Shown here piece by piece: positions 1 to 8,476 of a stretch of DNA of 64,000 nt. The first letter of the stretch is position 1. Each line of letters opens with the position of its first letter. Under the pieces are notes generated by a model, which searched no databases, had not been told where the DNA came from, and saw only the letters and a program-made list of their open reading frames with translations. The position numbers were made by a program, and so were the translations under genes. Source of the stretch: an uncultured Bacilli bacterium (GTDB lineage Bacteria > Bacillota_I > Bacilli_A > RF39 > UBA660). The stretch spans positions 4,317 to 68,316 of the forward strand of contig CAKOMQ010000004.1 in assembly GCA_934096715.1 (NCBI GenBank). The letters run 5' to 3'.

Positions 1-147
1 AATTTCTTAAAAAATAATACTTATAATTATAGTGATTTAAAGAATCAAATAATACTAGAACTTCTTCCATTTATTAATGATTTAACTGGAAGAAGACCAA
101 TTATATTACCAGTAATTATGGAAGTAAATAAAAGTGGAGAGTTTTAA
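1..147 (+). CDS. rnj: Ribonuclease J, C-terminal fragment (5' end outside window)
   Basis: Frame 1 is open from the first base to TAA at 145-147 and gives 48 residues. The segment LLPFINDLTGRRPIILPVIM followed by EV matches the conserved end of RNase J proteins, where a helix leads into a TGRRPMILPV-type strand. RNase J is a metallo-beta-lactamase-fold endo- and 5' exoribonuclease in mRNA decay and rRNA maturation; the catalytic domain lies outside the window. The stop is followed at once by a hairpin terminator shared in convergent arrangement with rpe before the IS landed. Assignment rests on a short tail only. Confidence 0.65.
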   Translation, partial: NFLKNNTYNYSDLKNQIILELLPFINDLTGRRPIILPVIMEVNKSGEF

Positions 148-177
148 AAAGGTTAAACAGAAATTTGTTTAACCTTT
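146..177 (+). terminator. Bidirectional terminator, left copy of a 32-bp direct repeat flanking the IS
   Basis: Arms AAAGGTTAAAC and GTTTAACCTTT enclose a short loop (AGAAATTT). The same 32 bases recur at 1348-1379. It ends the RNase J transcript. It is read as one copy of a target duplication made when the IS30 element inserted. Confidence 0.8.
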
Positions 178-195
178 CCTAAATTGAAATTTGAA

Positions 196-220
196 CCGCA
201 CCACTAGGGTGCGGCTTTTT
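196..220 (+). terminator. Terminator inside the left end of the IS
   Basis: CCGCACC and GGTGCGG pair around ACTAG and are followed by CTTTTT. The left half of the stem is the terminal inverted repeat itself. It would stop transcripts entering from the RNase J side before they reach the transposase. Confidence 0.75.
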
Positions 221-230
221 GATATAATAA

Positions 231-259
231 AGGAGCCAATTCCCGGCAAGGAGGCTCCT
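231..259 (+). promoter_or_regulatory. Hairpin covering the transposase ribosome binding site
   Basis: AGGAGCC at 231-237 is the exact complement of GGCTCCT at 253-259. The transposase Shine-Dalgarno AAGGAGG (248-254) lies between and partly in the right arm, with the ATG at 262. A perfect -10 box TATAAT sits at 223-228 without an obvious -35. Outside transcripts would fold this hairpin and translate poorly, a control known from other IS elements; that it works so here is inference. Confidence 0.55.
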
Positions 260-261
260 AT

Positions 262-1170
262 ATGAATTATAAACAATTAACAGAAAAAAAGAAAGTAGAA
301 ATTGATATTTTATTAGCACAAGGATTTTCAATGAGAGAAGTTGGAAGAAGACTTAATATAAGTCACTCTACTATATCAAGATATAAATCTGGTAAATATA
401 AAAAAAGAAAAATAGATATAAATAAGAAATATGAAGTATTTATAAAATACTTATTTGACCATTATGACAGAAGAGTGTGTTCTATAGAAATATGTGTAAA
501 CAAATTTAAAAAAGGACATTTTTTTGCAAATTGTCCATCAGTTAAACAAGTATATAATTGGATAAATGACGGTAAAATATTTTTGAGTAAAGATAAATTA
601 TGCTATAAAAAAAGAAAAGGTAAAAAAACTGGTATGATGGCACATTTTAAATGGAACTTAAATAATAAAACGGTGTTACCAATAAGTTTAAGACCAAAGT
701 ATATTGAAGATAGAACAGAAGTAGGACATTTGGAAATAGACTCTATAATTGGAAAAAGAAACGAATATGACACAATAGTTTCAATAGTAGATAGATGCAC
801 AAGAAAATTATGGTTAATAAAATCAGAATATAAAAACGAATATTATACAAATAAATTAATATATGATTTCATAATAAAAAATGATATAGAAGTAAAATCT
901 ATAACAGTAGATAATGGACTAGAATTTAATGCGCTAGGAATAGCAGCGAAGAAGCTTGGAGTAAAACTATATAAATGTGATCCTTATTGTTCATTTCAAA
1001 GGGGGACAAATGAAAGAATGAATGCAATGGTAAGGAGATTTTTACCAAAAGGTTACTCATTAAAAACAGTAACACAATGTTATTTAGACAACATAGCCTT
1101 TGAAATAAATTATATGCCAAAAAAAATATTTGGATTTAAAAATGCATTTGAAAAAGAATTAGAATATTAA
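262..1170 (+). CDS. IS30-family transposase
   Basis: 302 residues, a normal length for the family. Residues 1-50 hold a helix-turn-helix with the IS30 pattern (MREVGRRLNISHSTISRYKSG). The DDE catalytic residues are visible: D in HLEIDSIIGKR (about residue 157), D in TVDNGLEF (about 218) and E in QRGTNERMN (about 250), followed by the family motif RRFLPKG. It catalyses movement of the surrounding element. The frame is intact, so the copy may be active. The start is fixed by AAGGAGG seven bases upstream. Base composition is similar to its surroundings. Confidence 0.93.
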   Translation: MNYKQLTEKKKVEIDILLAQGFSMREVGRRLNISHSTISRYKSGKYKKRKIDINKKYEVFIKYLFDHYDRRVCSIEICVNKFKKGHFFANCPSVKQVYNWINDGKIFLSKDKLCYKKRKGKKTGMMAHFKWNLNNKTVLPISLRPKYIEDRTEVGHLEIDSIIGKRNEYDTIVSIVDRCTRKLWLIKSEYKNEYYTNKLIYDFIIKNDIEVKSITVDNGLEFNALGIAAKKLGVKLYKCDPYCSFQRGTNERMNAMVRRFLPKGYSLKTVTQCYLDNIAFEINYMPKKIFGFKNAFEKELEY

Positions 1171-1192
1171 TTTTATTTGTAAGAAAATTATA

Positions 1193-1260
1193 ATATATTC
1201 TGTTTTTTAGTCAATGATAAAATAAACACAAAGTGTCATTGACAAAAAACCAGAATATAT
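1193..1260. repeat. Long inverted repeat downstream of the transposase
   Basis: Arms at 1193-1217 and 1236-1260 match over about 25 bases with one small offset, enclosing an 18-base loop. T-runs and A-runs lie inside the arms. It probably folds into a long hairpin that ends transposase transcription or acts as an internal transposase site; the sequence alone does not say which. Confidence 0.6.
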
Positions 1261-1347
1261 AAAAAAAGTAATAACAAATAAAATAATTGACTAATATTTA
1301 TTATCTGATAAAATTAAATTAAATGGTGCGGTTGAAATTACAATATA

Positions 1348-1379
1348 AAAAAGGTTAAACAGAAATTTGTTTAACCTTT
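1348..1379 (-). terminator. Bidirectional terminator, right copy of the direct repeat
   Basis: Identical to 146-177. The rpe stop codon (complement of 1371-1373) lies inside its right arm, so the original site carried the rpe end and the shared terminator. After insertion each convergent gene keeps one copy. Confidence 0.8.
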
Positions 1380-1991
1380 TAATATGCTTATATTTTTATT
1401 ATAGTTATCACTCATACATATATAAGAGCCACTTACAACTATATCTACTTTTTTATTTCTTAAATATTCAATTGATTCTTCGTTTATACCACCATCTATA
1501 CTTACTGTAATATCTAAATTACTTAGATAGTCTAATTTATCTAAGACACTTGGAATAAATTCTTGTCCACCACGACCTGGTACAACGCTCATAATAAGTA
1601 CAATATCTATATCATTTAAGTAATCATCTATAATATGGATATCTTCATCTGGATTAATAGCAAGTCCGACTAAGAAACCCATACTTTTTATAAGTTCAAT
1701 AGTTTTCTTAACATTTTTGCTTGCACTGGGGTGAAATATAATATCATTTATGTTTAACATTCCTATTTTGCTTATATATTTATCAGGATTATTTACCATT
1801 AAGTGAACATCTAAGCTTTTCTTGGTAAAACTTAAATCCTTTATGACTTCACCTATTGTAAAGTTTTTACATTCAACATAATTTCCATCCATCAAATCAA
1901 CATGAATATAGTCAGCTATACTTTCGTCAATAAGTTTTATTGTTTCACTTTTTTTATGTTTACTAGTTATATAACTTACTGATACTTTCAT
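1371..1991 (-). CDS. rpe: Ribulose-phosphate 3-epimerase
   Basis: 206 residues, slightly shorter than the usual 215-230. Interconverts ribulose 5-phosphate and xylulose 5-phosphate in the cytosolic pentose phosphate pathway. The TIM-barrel motifs are present: HVDLMDGNYV (residues 31-40), DVHLMVNNP, MSVVPGRGGQEF and SIDGGI, which supply the metal-binding His and Asp and the phosphate site. It is the last gene of the rlmN-phosphatase-kinase-rsgA-rpe run, overlapping rsgA by 4 bases (ATGA), an order common in Bacillota. Its final codons lie inside the IS target duplication, but the protein is not altered. Confidence 0.95.
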   Translation of the reverse strand: MKVSVSYITSKHKKSETIKLIDESIADYIHVDLMDGNYVECKNFTIGEVIKDLSFTKKSLDVHLMVNNPDKYISKIGMLNINDIIFHPSASKNVKKTIELIKSMGFLVGLAINPDEDIHIIDDYLNDIDIVLIMSVVPGRGGQEFIPSVLDKLDYLSNLDITVSIDGGINEESIEYLRNKKVDIVVSGSYICMSDNYNKNISILKG

Positions 1992-2818
1992 CTTCTATTA
2001 TCTCCTTTTATAAATCTTATGTAGTTATCATATCTACTTTTTAATATATCTTTATTACCTATTATAGAACATCCTTTTTCTTTTAAATGTTTACAATCTT
2101 TAAATTGACAATTAGAATTTCTAAATTCTTTAAATGAATAAGCTATCTTATCTAGATCATCTTTATTAAAATCTATTTGAGAAAAACCTGGAGTATCCAT
2201 AATATAAATATTATTTATATTAAAAAGTTCAACTATTCTAGTAGTATGTTTACCCCTACCTAAACTTTCAGATATTTCATTAGTTTTTAAATTAAGATTC
2301 TTATCTAACTTATTTATAAAAGTTGATTTTCCAGCACCTGTTTGACCACTTACAGTAACAATTTTATTTCTAAGTAGTTTCTTAAGCTTATTAATCTTTT
2401 TATTAGTAAAGACATTATATCCAATAGACTTATAATACTTCATAAGTTGTTTAAATTCTTTTAATTCACTTCTATTAACTAAATCTAATTTAGTAAAAAG
2501 TAAGATCGGTTCAATATTTTTAATTTCACTAATAGATATAAGTTTATCTAAAAGAGTACTATTAAAATCTGGTTTCTTAAGACTAGTAACTATTATATTA
2601 TAATCTATATTAGCAACAGGTGGTCTATCTAAATAGTTATCTCTTTCAAGAATTTCATTAATAATAAGTTCATCTTTATTAAATAGAACTCTGTCACCTA
2701 CACACGGAGTAATCTTATCATATCTAAATTTACCACGTAAAACACAGTTAAAAGTTTCATTTTCACTCTTAACTGTGTACATAGTACTATTAATTTTTAC
2801 TATTATTCCCCTAGTCAT
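1988..2818 (-). CDS. rsgA: Small-subunit biogenesis GTPase RsgA
   Basis: 276 residues. A circularly permuted GTPase that checks late 30S ribosome maturation. An N-terminal OB fold (1-70) is followed by the permuted motifs: G4-type FTKLDLV near 118, G1 GQTGAGKST near 157 and G3 DTPGFSQ near 208. A zinc site follows in NCQFKDCKHLKEKGC near 235-250, as in B. subtilis RsgA (YloQ). It sits directly after the PASTA kinase; in B. subtilis PrkC phosphorylates this GTPase, so co-transcription makes sense. It overlaps the kinase by 8 bases and rpe by 4. Confidence 0.95.
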   Translation of the reverse strand: MTRGIIVKINSTMYTVKSENETFNCVLRGKFRYDKITPCVGDRVLFNKDELIINEILERDNYLDRPPVANIDYNIIVTSLKKPDFNSTLLDKLISISEIKNIEPILLFTKLDLVNRSELKEFKQLMKYYKSIGYNVFTNKKINKLKKLLRNKIVTVSGQTGAGKSTFINKLDKNLNLKTNEISESLGRGKHTTRIVELFNINNIYIMDTPGFSQIDFNKDDLDKIAYSFKEFRNSNCQFKDCKHLKEKGCSIIGNKDILKSRYDNYIRFIKGDNRR

Positions 2819-4583
2819 CTAAATCCGTTTCTATATCTTCTGTGTCATTATCACTTTGATAAACAGTTATTGAGAATGTAGCATTTTCTTTTACCACACT
2901 TCCTGCTTTTCTACTTTGACTTATGATATCTCCGTTTTTATGATTACCTACAGAACTATACTTAATAGTTAACTTAAGCTTATATTGTTCAGCAAAGTTT
3001 TCAACGTCTGTAACACTTTTAGTACCATCAGTAAAGTCTGGATATAATTCACCTATTTGAGCGTAAGTTAAAGTGATTGTGTCACCTGAATGAATTTTTT
3101 CTCCTGGCTCAACTGATTGACCAATTATATCTCCATCTTTGTATTCAGTTTTAGGATCACTTATTACTTCTGATTTTTCTTCAACACTTATTCCTTTACT
3201 ATTAAGCATTCCTTTAACTTCTAGATAATTTTTGCCTTTGTAGTCTTCAACAGTTACAGTACCTTCTCCACTTGAAATATATAGTTTTACTGTAGATCCT
3301 TTCTTACGATTATTACCACTTCCAGGACTAGTTTTAACTACTTTACCTTCATCTATATTTTCACTAACAATATTTTCTTGTTCATCACTAACAACAAAAC
3401 CTGCTTTTTGTAGTATTTTAGTTGCTTCACTTATTGTTTTATTAGATACATCTGGTACTTCAATTGTACTTCCTTTTGTAAATAATGTTATACAGACAAA
3501 TACCGCAGTTATAGCGACTACTAGTCCTGTAAATACTATTGCTAATTTTATTAATAAACTATTTTGTTTTTTCATATCTTCCTCTTTAATTTGCTTTATT
3601 TCGATAGTTTTATCTAAATCTTCATTCTTTTTCTTCTCTACTTTAGGAGATTTAGCTTCCTTTTTAACTTCAACTTTTTCTTTTTTTACTGGTTGAATAG
3701 CACGAGTTTCATCACTAATTTCATTATATTTTAGAGTAATCTTTGGTTCATTTATTCTTGATGGATCTAAGCAAGTAAGTAAATCTTCATGCATCTCTCT
3801 TGCATCAGCATATCTGTTTTTAGGATTCTTAGCTGTTGCTTTAATTATAATATTTTCAACACTTTGGGGTATTGAAGGATTCTCTTCTCTGACACCAGGG
3901 ACATTTTCTTTTAAATGCTTTAATGCTATTTCAACAGCGTTATCTCCTTTAAATGGAAGTTTTCCTGTTAATAATTCATAGAATAATATACCTATTGAAT
4001 AGATATCACTTTGAAGTGTTGCTCCTTTTCCACTAGCTTGTTCTGGTGGTAAGTAATGAACACTACCCATAACTGAGTTAGTTTGAGTTAGTTGAGTAGA
4101 ATTCATAGCCATGGCAATACCAAAGTCTGTTATTTTAACTAAACCATTTTCAAGGATCAAAATATTTTGGGGTTTAATATCACGATGTATTATATAAGAA
4201 TCATGCGCAACACTTAAACCAGCTGTAATTTGAAGCACTATATCGACAGCTTCACTTACCGTAAGTTTTCCACGTTTTTTAATAAGACTCTTTAAGTGTT
4301 TGCCTTCAATATATTCCATTACAATATAGTATTCACCATTATCTTCACCAACATCATATACTTCAACAATATTTGGATGAGATAAACTACTTGCTGCCAA
4401 GGCTTCACGTTGAAATCTTCTAACAAATTTTTCATCATTAGCAAGATCTCCCCTTAATACTTTAACAGCAACATCTCGATCAAGAATGGTATCATAAGCT
4501 AAATAAACATTAGCCATTCCACCTTCACCAATACTTTTTATTATTTGGTAACGATCGTTTATTTTTTGACCTTTCATTACCAT
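2811..4583 (-). CDS. prkC: Stk1/PrkC-type Ser/Thr kinase with three PASTA domains
   Basis: 590 residues. Membrane sensor kinase of cell-wall state. The kinase domain (about 12-270) has GEGGMANVY, the VKVLR lysine, HRDIKPQN, DFGIAM and a T-rich activation loop. A charged linker (280-340) leads to one membrane segment (about 345-368). Three PASTA repeats (about 373-570) lie outside and would bind peptidoglycan fragments. An acidic tail ends the protein. The ATG overlaps the phosphatase stop (TAATG), so the two are translated together. A second ATG two codons later is an equally possible start. Confidence 0.95.
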   Translation of the reverse strand: MVMKGQKINDRYQIIKSIGEGGMANVYLAYDTILDRDVAVKVLRGDLANDEKFVRRFQREALAASSLSHPNIVEVYDVGEDNGEYYIVMEYIEGKHLKSLIKKRGKLTVSEAVDIVLQITAGLSVAHDSYIIHRDIKPQNILILENGLVKITDFGIAMAMNSTQLTQTNSVMGSVHYLPPEQASGKGATLQSDIYSIGILFYELLTGKLPFKGDNAVEIALKHLKENVPGVREENPSIPQSVENIIIKATAKNPKNRYADAREMHEDLLTCLDPSRINEPKITLKYNEISDETRAIQPVKKEKVEVKKEAKSPKVEKKKNEDLDKTIEIKQIKEEDMKKQNSLLIKLAIVFTGLVVAITAVFVCITLFTKGSTIEVPDVSNKTISEATKILQKAGFVVSDEQENIVSENIDEGKVVKTSPGSGNNRKKGSTVKLYISSGEGTVTVEDYKGKNYLEVKGMLNSKGISVEEKSEVISDPKTEYKDGDIIGQSVEPGEKIHSGDTITLTYAQIGELYPDFTDGTKSVTDVENFAEQYKLKLTIKYSSVGNHKNGDIISQSRKAGSVVKENATFSITVYQSDNDTEDIETDLDD

Positions 4584-5326
4584 TATTCTTCACCACTTTC
4601 TTTAACTAAGTAGGCTACTGAAATATTATCATTTCCACCTCTAGCATTACATTTTCTAATCAACTTTTCAACCTTTTCATTTATATCTAAATCATCTTCA
4701 TCTAAAACTTTTTCAATTTGACTATCTGTTAACATATTTGTTAAACCATCACTACATAAGAATACACCATCATAATCACTTTCAACAGCAAAGATGTCTA
4801 TTTCCGCTTTTTCACTAGCACCAAGAGCTTTCATCAAAACATTCTTTTGGGGATGATTCTTAGCTTCTTCTTCACTTATATTACCTGCTGCCACCAAAAG
4901 ATTTACTAGTGTATGGTCATTTGTTACTTTATGTAGTTTTTTATTCTTAATAACATATCCTGATGAATCACCAATGTTACCAAATATTAAGAATGTATCA
5001 GTTACTAGTGCACATACGATAGTAGTTCCTAATCCAACTGAATCTTCATGTTCTAATCCATAAGTAAGTATTTCATTATTTATATCATTAACTGTATCAT
5101 TTAACCAGTTTATAGCGTCTAGTTTAGTTCCAACCGTTGATAGTTGGTTAAATCTTTTACCAAGAGATGTTACTACAATACTACTAGCAACTTCTCCTTT
5201 TCGGTGTCCACCCATACCATCTGCCACTATTAGTAAGTATTCACCACTAGTGTTTTTTAAAATAGTAACACTATCTTCGTTATGGCTTCTTACTCTTCCT
5301 GAGTCAGTTAAATAACTTGTTTTCAT
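4583..5326 (-). CDS. stp: PP2C-family Ser/Thr phosphatase, partner of the PASTA kinase
   Basis: 247 residues, typical for Stp1/PrpC. Removes phosphate from kinase substrates in the cytosol and counteracts PrkC. PP2C metal motifs are present: RSHNED near 13, VADGMGGHRKGEVAS near 34-48, GDSSGYV near 118, CSDGLTNML near 190 and GGNDNIS near 230. It lies between rlmN and the kinase with almost no spacing, the standard Bacillota arrangement. B. subtilis calls this gene prpC. Confidence 0.95.
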   Translation of the reverse strand: MKTSYLTDSGRVRSHNEDSVTILKNTSGEYLLIVADGMGGHRKGEVASSIVVTSLGKRFNQLSTVGTKLDAINWLNDTVNDINNEILTYGLEHEDSVGLGTTIVCALVTDTFLIFGNIGDSSGYVIKNKKLHKVTNDHTLVNLLVAAGNISEEEAKNHPQKNVLMKALGASEKAEIDIFAVESDYDGVFLCSDGLTNMLTDSQIEKVLDEDDLDINEKVEKLIRKCNARGGNDNISVAYLVKESGEE

Positions 5327-5327
5327 T

Positions 5328-6338
5328 TTACACCTCTTTACTTCTTAACTGTCCACATGCAGCCGAAATTTTGCTTCCAAATTCTTTTCTAACAGTGGTA
5401 TTAATTCCTAGACTTAAAAGTTTATCTTGAAACTTTTTAACATTATCGCTCTTTTTATATTCAATATTTTTTGTTTCATTATAAGGTATCAAATTAACAT
5501 AGACATTCATACCCCTTAATAAATTAGCTAACTCTAAAGCATTATCCATGCTATCATTAACACCTTTTAACATTACATATTCTATTGTAACACGTCTATT
5601 AGTTTTTTTGATATAATTTTTTATACTATCTATAACCATATCTATTGGATAAACTTTACTTATCGGCATAATCTTATTTCTAATTTGATCAGATGGAGCA
5701 TGAAGTGAAAGAGCTAGATTAACTTGAAGCGGAAAGTTACTAAACTCATTTATCTTAGGTACTAGCCCACAAGTTGATACAGTTATATGTCTTGCACCAA
5801 TACCTAATCCTTTCGGATGATTTATAATACTAATAAAATTCATTACATTATCATAGTTATCAAAAGGCTCTCCTATACCCATAATAACAACACTATCTAT
5901 ACGCTTATTTATATCTTCTTCAATTAGAAGTATTTGTTCAACCATTTCATATGTTTCTAGATTTCTAACTTTCTTAAGCCTTCCACTTTCACAAAACTTA
6001 CATCCCATATTACAGCCAACTTGACTAGATACACAAACACTTAATCCATAGTCGTGCATCATTAAGACGGCTTCAACTTTTTCATTATCAGTTAATTCAA
6101 ATAAATATTTTTTTACCAAACTGTCTTCTTCTTTTTTAATTATACTTATTAAAGATGTAGTATATTCAATTTTTAACTTCTCACGCACTTCTTTTTTTAT
6201 ATTAGAAAACTCATCTATATCTTTAACTCTTTTAATATACAACCATTCAAAAACTTGGGTAGCTTTATATTTTTTCTCACCCATGTATGTAAATATATTT
6301 TCCATATCTTCTATTTTATAATTATATAAATTCTTCAT
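5328..6338 (-). CDS. rlmN: 23S rRNA (A2503-C2)/tRNA (A37-C2) methyltransferase RlmN
   Basis: 336 residues. Radical-SAM enzyme that methylates A2503 of 23S rRNA and A37 of some tRNAs. The cluster motif CNMGCKFC lies near residue 110, with GIGEPFDNYDN near 152. The two mechanistic cysteines are expected at the C terminus (SAACGQL, present) and in the CxxxCxxC region. It heads the phosphatase-kinase group, one base from stp. Residues around 330 end in the conserved GSKISAACGQLR pattern, so the gene is complete. Confidence 0.95.
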   Translation of the reverse strand: MKNLYNYKIEDMENIFTYMGEKKYKATQVFEWLYIKRVKDIDEFSNIKKEVREKLKIEYTTSLISIIKKEEDSLVKKYLFELTDNEKVEAVLMMHDYGLSVCVSSQVGCNMGCKFCESGRLKKVRNLETYEMVEQILLIEEDINKRIDSVVIMGIGEPFDNYDNVMNFISIINHPKGLGIGARHITVSTCGLVPKINEFSNFPLQVNLALSLHAPSDQIRNKIMPISKVYPIDMVIDSIKNYIKKTNRRVTIEYVMLKGVNDSMDNALELANLLRGMNVYVNLIPYNETKNIEYKKSDNVKKFQDKLLSLGINTTVRKEFGSKISAACGQLRSKEV

Positions 6339-6370
6339 ACTCTAATTTTACCAAATATTCTATTATAAGT

Positions 6371-6730
6371 CTACACTACCAGTGGTGCAAAAAAAGGAAA
6401 TATATTTCTTAATATAGTAAATAAAACTACTAATAAAAGAATTAAATATAATATTTTTTTATCTATTTTAATAAGTTTTTTCTTCCATAAGCAAATAACT
6501 ACATAAATTATAAAAGAAATCATTAGTAGAAATGCTAGCATATTATATCTAAATGCTTGATAAAATTCTAAATTAATCAAACTTCTTAACATTCTAGTAA
6601 TTCCGCATCCTGGACAATAAAGACTAAAATTAGTATAGATTGGACAAAGTACATTACCAAAGAATATTAAATAAATAGAACTTATTAATATAAAAAAAAT
6701 AACAATTGAAATTATTATTTTTTCCATCAT
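6371..6730 (-). CDS. DUF2752 membrane protein
   Basis: 119 residues with three membrane segments (about 4-24, 60-82, 93-110). The central motif YCPGCGITRML and the following basic-polar stretch are diagnostic of DUF2752, an uncharacterised bacterial family usually encoded beside TM2-domain or zinc-ribbon membrane proteins, as here. Its ATG shares one base with the TM2 gene's stop. A second ATG follows directly, so the protein may be one residue shorter. No function is established. Confidence 0.8.
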   Translation of the reverse strand: MMEKIIISIVIFFILISSIYLIFFGNVLCPIYTNFSLYCPGCGITRMLRSLINLEFYQAFRYNMLAFLLMISFIIYVVICLWKKKLIKIDKKILYLILLLVVLFTILRNIFPFFAPLVV

Positions 6731-7158
6731 TAATCAGTTAATGGCATACCATCAGCATCAACATTAATAGATCCAGTTAAAATAAGTATTCCTTCAACTA
6801 ATCCCCAAATAGATGAGATTGGAGATAAAATGAAGCAACTTAATAATGTTATTAATAATTGACCTACTGCTTTACCATTGTATCCTAAATAAAAGTTATG
6901 CACACCAAAAGCTCCTAAAAATATACCTAGTATTCCAGCAGCTATTTTACTTTTGGCACCAGGATTAACAGAACCATTTCCACTTACAGTAGTCTTAAAA
7001 ACATATCCACATTTTTGACATACTGTAGCACTTGAGTCCATACTTTCATTACATTCTGGGCATACTTTTTTAGGTCTATTTGGACATCCACAGCTTGGAC
7101 ATTTTTCTGCCAAATCACTCATTTCTTTTCCACATTCATTACATTTAATCATTGCCAT
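6730..7158 (-). CDS. Zinc-ribbon TM2-domain membrane protein
   Basis: 142 residues from ATG at 7158, chosen because AAGGAG lies eight bases upstream; a GTG three codons earlier overlaps that site. Two zinc ribbons open the protein (CNECG...CPSCG and CPECN...CQKCG, residues 4-55). A TM2 domain follows (about 72-140): GILGIFLGAFGVHNFYLGY, then a second hydrophobic hairpin. TM2 proteins are small membrane proteins of unknown role. It is coupled to the DUF2752 gene downstream. Confidence 0.85.
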   Translation of the reverse strand: MAMIKCNECGKEMSDLAEKCPSCGCPNRPKKVCPECNESMDSSATVCQKCGYVFKTTVSGNGSVNPGAKSKIAAGILGIFLGAFGVHNFYLGYNGKAVGQLLITLLSCFILSPISSIWGLVEGILILTGSINVDADGMPLTD

Positions 7159-7210
7159 ACTTAACACTCCTTACTTATATTAATTCTATCAAAATATTAT
7201 TTGAAAGTCA

Positions 7211-7609
7211 TCATATTTTTTTATAATCATAGTATTTTTTTATACTAGGACTTAAGAAGAATACAATAACAATAATATAATCACTACTTAAAACTATTTT
7301 ATGATAAACTATTAAATAATAAACTATTAATACTCCTATTGCGTATAACATATTTTTTAATGATTCAACTAATAAATCTTTAATACTCTTATCTTTACTT
7401 GCAAGAACAAATCCATATATACTAGCATAGATAAGTCCTAGTATAAATAGAGTACAAAAAATAAGATAACCTATTAACAAATAAATATTATACTTAGTCA
7501 TATCATTCATAAATAGAACAAAAAATAAAAGTATTATAGTAATTCCTATAAACATATAAAATAATACTTTTAAAGTTTTATATATAAAATCATCTATTTT
7601 CTTTTTCAT
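7211..7609 (-). CDS. Hypothetical four-helix membrane protein
   Basis: 132 residues, not recognised. Hydrophobic segments lie at about 12-33, 40-70, 85-105 and 108-122, with a KKK-rich start and a KKYYDYKK tail, so both ends are probably inside. A good site (AAGGAG, six bases) precedes the ATG. It overlaps the stop of the CDP-alcohol phosphatidyltransferase gene by four bases and is probably co-transcribed with it. No catalytic motif is seen. Confidence 0.7.
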   Translation of the reverse strand: MKKKIDDFIYKTLKVLFYMFIGITIILLFFVLFMNDMTKYNIYLLIGYLIFCTLFILGLIYASIYGFVLASKDKSIKDLLVESLKNMLYAIGVLIVYYLIVYHKIVLSSDYIIVIVFFLSPSIKKYYDYKKI

Positions 7610-8310
7610 TTAAAACTCCTTTTTTGTTGCAATCTTAAATCTTTTAAGTTAGTTTCATCTTTATGTTTTTCATAGAATTCAGGACTAAACCAAACATTTT
7701 TAGCATAATTAACTCTTTCTTCTTTTGTTAGTTTAATTCTTTTTGATTTACTACTCTTCTTCATTGATGCTTCAATATTCTTTTTAAAGAAGAATTCTCC
7801 TATATAACTAATAAGAGTTAAAAATTCCATGATTATACCTGGAGATAATGTTAATAAATACAAAGTATTCTTATTATTTAGATTATCTATATCAGAAACA
7901 AAGAATGTAAGTACTATAGAAAGTGCTAAAAACCATACTTTAACCTTTCCTATAATATTAGATTTTATATTCATATTAAACTTATATTTCATAAATTGTA
8001 CTATACATATAAGAAACTCTATTAAAAGAGGTATAAGAGCTATATCTCCTACTATTATGTATAGCACTATATAGTTAACTATTGTAAATAATTTATCAGC
8101 TGCACCGTCAAAAAGCGCTCCAAAAAATGTTGATACTTTCCAAAATCTTGCAAGTATACCATCTAGTACATCAGATAAGTAAATAAATATTGTCATTATT
8201 CCAATCGTAAATCCACTAAAGTGCCTAGACATAAACAGAACCAAGAAAGTACCTATTATTCTAATAAAAGTAATTGAATTAACAATAACAAGTTCAGAAT
8301 TTTTGCTCAT
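7606..8310 (-). CDS. CDP-alcohol phosphatidyltransferase family protein (PgsA-like)
   Basis: 234 residues from ATG 8310; a GTG four codons upstream is possible but less likely. The diagnostic D-x2-D-G-x2-A-R-x8-G-x3-D-x3-D motif is complete in SDVLDGILARFWKV and the following GALFDGAADK (about residues 45-70). Such enzymes join a CDP-diacylglycerol to an alcohol phosphate, most often glycerol 3-phosphate, in phospholipid synthesis. Several membrane helices follow. The basic C-terminal tail (SSKSKRIKLTKEERVNYAKNV, about 190-210) is unusual for PgsA. The substrate cannot be read from sequence, so a gene symbol is not assigned. Confidence 0.85.
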   Translation of the reverse strand: MSKNSELVIVNSITFIRIIGTFLVLFMSRHFSGFTIGIMTIFIYLSDVLDGILARFWKVSTFFGALFDGAADKLFTIVNYIVLYIIVGDIALIPLLIEFLICIVQFMKYKFNMNIKSNIIGKVKVWFLALSIVLTFFVSDIDNLNNKNTLYLLTLSPGIIMEFLTLISYIGEFFFKKNIEASMKKSSKSKRIKLTKEERVNYAKNVWFSPEFYEKHKDETNLKDLRLQQKRSFK

Positions 8311-8346
8311 TTTTTCACCCACTTAATAAATAGATTATATCAAATT

Positions 8347-8475
8347 TTAACTATATAAACTAGATATTTTTACTATTATGAATAATATTATTATGAATAT
8401 TAACCATAGTATTAGTTTGAATAAAGCTGTTTCTTTATCATTCTTTTTTCTTTTAAATATATTCTTAATATTCAT
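8347..8475 (-). CDS. Small single-pass membrane protein, 42 residues
   Basis: ATG at 8475 follows fmt's stop by one base and has AGGAAA upstream. The product starts MNIKNIFKRKKNDKE, then one hydrophobic helix (about 18-38), ending SSLYS at TAA 8347-8349. A basic head and one helix suggest an inner-membrane protein with its N terminus inside. Position between fmt and the phosphatidyltransferase, on the same strand with little spacing, favours a real gene. Function unknown. Confidence 0.5.
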   Translation of the reverse strand: MNIKNIFKRKKNDKETALFKLILWLIFIIILFIIVKISSLYS

Positions 8476-8476
8476 A

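Larger units (their letters stand above)
178..1347 (+). mobile_element. IS30-family insertion sequence, IS1630-like target choice
   Basis: About 1.17 kb with one transposase gene. The ends are inverted repeats: the left contains ATTTGAACCGCACCA and the reverse complement of the right contains ATTTCAACCGCACCA, with about 19 of 21 positions matching. It is bracketed by 32-bp direct repeats that are themselves a terminator stem-loop. IS30 elements usually duplicate 2-3 bp. IS1630 of Mycoplasma fermentans is the known exception that targets and duplicates inverted repeats of variable length, and this copy fits that behaviour. The exact outer limits are uncertain by a few bases because the repeats run into A-tracts. 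Confidence 0.85.
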
